Part shown: piece after piece, positions 62,208 to 64,000 of the stretch
Position numbering within the stretch: position 1 is the stretch's first letter
Layout: each line of letters starts with the position of its first letter
Notes under the pieces: generated by a model
Databases searched by the model: none
Seen by the model: the letters and a program-made list of their open reading frames with translations, nothing else
What the model was told of the DNA's origin: nothing
Program-made: the position numbers and the translations under genes
DNA from: Coprinopsis marcescibilis
Lineage: Eukaryota; Basidiomycota; Agaricomycetes; Agaricales; Psathyrellaceae
Direction: 5' to 3'
Length of the DNA stretch: 64,000 nt
Assembly: GCA_004369085.1 (NCBI GenBank)
Contig: ML210219.1
Location: 31,573 to 95,572, forward strand

Positions 62208-63461
62208 TCAGTCACCTCGGAGGTCAGGGGGCTGGCAGTGACTGGACCAATTGATCAGAGCGTCTTCATTCCACTCTATCTTTCCCATTCTGTGTGTGTG
62301 CTCGCTGACTGATCTATGAGAAAGATTGTTTGATATCCTTCGTTTTGGGGGCGGCGATGGACTTCCAGACGTCTCACCGTCCGCAGAATCGTAACTATTA
62401 CCCACCGAATTGCAAGTTTTAGAACGGCTCGCGGTTGGAGATAGTTGCCTCGGCCTCTTGCAAGAAGAATCGTGGTATCTTCCTTTTTCCGTGACGGCAT
62501 CGTTGTGGTCCCTGTCTTTGGGATCGTCGGCGTAGTTTCCTTCGTCGCTAGAGTGGTCATCATTGGGGTCGTAAGGGGGGTAGTATGTCGGATCAGACTT
62601 TGCGTTAGTAGGAACGACTCCCCGCCAAGCGCGAAACGCGACAAAAATTTTGGCGACGATAGGGTATCTGACCTTGAGGGCATCAAAGTCATTTGGTGGC
62701 ATTCGAGACAATTGATGGCCGCCCGATACAATGGCAAACTTTGGGTGAACGTGGCTGACCAGTTTGGGCAAAGTGTTGAAAGGCGGCAAATGTATCGTAA
62801 ATGCGTCGAGGGACATTGGAATTGACGGGTTATTCAGGCGCGTGAAATAAACCGCTTCCGTATCCTTGACAGGTACGAGGCGGTATTCAAACCTATTGCT
62901 GTCCTACAAGCGGTCAGTGCGATGCCCCAAAATCGCCTTTTGGATTTACCGGAATGAGGGGAAATGACTCTCTGTCTGCCCGAAGCGTATCCTCATCCAG
63001 AGCGTCCCGATACCTCTGAATGATGGCTTCTTCCGGTACCAATATCCACCGACCGGCATCGTACAGGCCATGAACCACTCTACTGGCTATTCAGGTGCGT
63101 TTAACGCCAAACTACCAGGGTGTAACAGCAGGGCGTACCAGGAAAAATATTCCGACGAGTCTCAAGGTTCAACGTGTTTTTTCGCATCCTCCAGTACCAC
63201 TCCAGCGAATCGAGCTGGGAATGAAGGCAATGTGGTTACGATAATCCAAATGACAGTAGAGCCACGTACAAATTGACGATCTCTCCAGAACTTTCGGGGG
63301 ACGACATGGCAAAACTCGACCATGCGTTCGGGCAAGCAATTCTCGACCAGGCAGCGGCCCTCGTTGGGGTCCACCGCCAGAACACGCGATACAGCAGATA
63401 TACGCCTGTCGCTTTCAATACAGGATTCTGGCGTGGAGTCAAAGTTCGAGTTAGTCTGCAT
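62208..63461 (-). CDS. HNH-nuclease-like domain protein (basidiomycete family)
   Basis: Start ATG at 63461 (MQTNSNFDSTPES), stop TGA at 62208-62210; about four exons and roughly 360 residues. After RCLVENC and VEFCHVVPRKFW come LDSLEWYWRMRKNTLNLE, TRRNIFP and HGLYDAGRWILVPEE. The Cys pair, the CH..P, LNL.TR.NI and H..D blocks are the layout of the HNH-nuclease-like proteins that are abundant in mushroom genomes. The rest is an all-purpose C-terminal region ending in a charged, Ser/Pro-rich tail with basic patches (KRPRQ, PPPKRRI) that may direct it to the nucleus. Nuclease activity is not demonstrated for this family and is only a possibility here. Confidence 0.75.
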
Positions 63462-64000
63462 GTTTCGATGGTTGTGGTTCAAGACTCAAGTGACACATCA
63501 CACATGTGTGGCGGGTTCTTCAGTTGCTGACCGAACATTCCCAAAACAGCAATGGGAACTGGGTCACCCCAGGCCCCTAGAATCGCGTCACGTCGAGTTT
63601 GGATTTTCCTTGTCCTTGTGCTTTTTGGAGGCATAATGAGGCCACGCAGGTTGAGAATGTAGTGGTTGGGAATAAAAATAGAGCAGGGAACACGTTTGAT
63701 CTCTCCCGTTCACATATAGTAACCCCAATTTCTCATTCAATCGGAACCAGCGTGCAATGCATTTCAGCAGCTTCTCTGCAGGTCTGGGCAGTGCAGTTAT
63801 TATGCCGGTCTGATGCACCTAAGGCCACCAACTTCTTGCTTAGTCATACCCTTGAAGGCCCCTTTTAACTACACAAATTAACTATGCTTCCACTTGAAGT
63901 GACAACGTGCAAATCCGCATCACCGGCTCTTGCTGTTCACTTCGGCACCGCGAATTCACTTCTCCTGCAGCAGACCTGCACCTGAACTTCATAGAAGCCG
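63462..64000. other. Right-edge intergenic region
   Basis: About 540 bp with the promoter of the HNH-like gene. No gene was recognised before the window ends. Confidence 0.45.

Overview
The window looks like nuclear DNA from a filamentous basidiomycete (Agaricomycete). Almost every gene is cut by many short introns (about 50-60 nt, GT-AG) that had to be removed to give continuous domains. The gene content fits too: NACHT STAND proteins, an HNH-nuclease-like protein, an AsaB/CmcJ-like oxygenase, Kre9/Knh1-like secreted proteins and a MATA-type HMG-box factor. No rRNA, convincing tRNA, CRISPR array or intact transposon was seen. All calls come from reading translated exons and splice junctions by eye; no database search was run.

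Layout. 1-4848 (+): 3' part of a Rif1-like telomere/replication-timing protein, cut by the left edge. 5246-7633 (+): cyclopropane-fatty-acid-synthase-like methyltransferase. 7776-12827 and 13706-18680 (both -): tandem full-length ABCB multidrug exporters. 19242-23804 (-): a second, strongly diverged Rif1-like protein. 24469-25436 (-) and 25966-27566 (+): AsaB-like oxygenase and guanine deaminase, divergent from a shared 529-bp promoter. 27889-29423 (-): RPAP3-like TPR co-chaperone. 29823-30739 (+): EBP-type (EXPERA) membrane protein. 31438-32036 and 33117-33779 (both -): two small Kre9/Knh1-like secreted proteins. 34423-37054 and 37454-40126 (both +): a tandem pair of NACHT STAND proteins. 40232-41108 (-): SWC5/BCNT subunit. 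42760-43731 (+): HMG-box factor. 44337-45652 (-): thioredoxin reductase. 46836-48214 (-): SDR. 49681-51639 (-): 12-exon Fe(II)/2-oxoglutarate oxygenase with a 7-nt micro-exon. 52129-56330 (-): large NAD-dependent glutamate dehydrogenase. 57978-59329 and 59745-61057 (both -): tandem SDRs. 62208-63461 (-): HNH-nuclease-like protein.

Most genes are unrelated housekeeping or accessory functions; I do not see a biosynthetic cluster with a core synthase. The striking theme is local duplication at different ages: old (Rif1-like pair, Kre9-like pair), intermediate (ABCB pair, SDR pair) and recent or homogenised (NACHT pair). The most noteworthy items are the 7-nt micro-exon that supplies the iron-binding Asp of the oxygenase, the NACHT pair with near-identical NTPase halves but diverged C-terminal halves, two Rif1-like paralogues 14 kb apart, and an animal/plant-type EBP protein whose catalytic Asn lies in a 14-nt exon.
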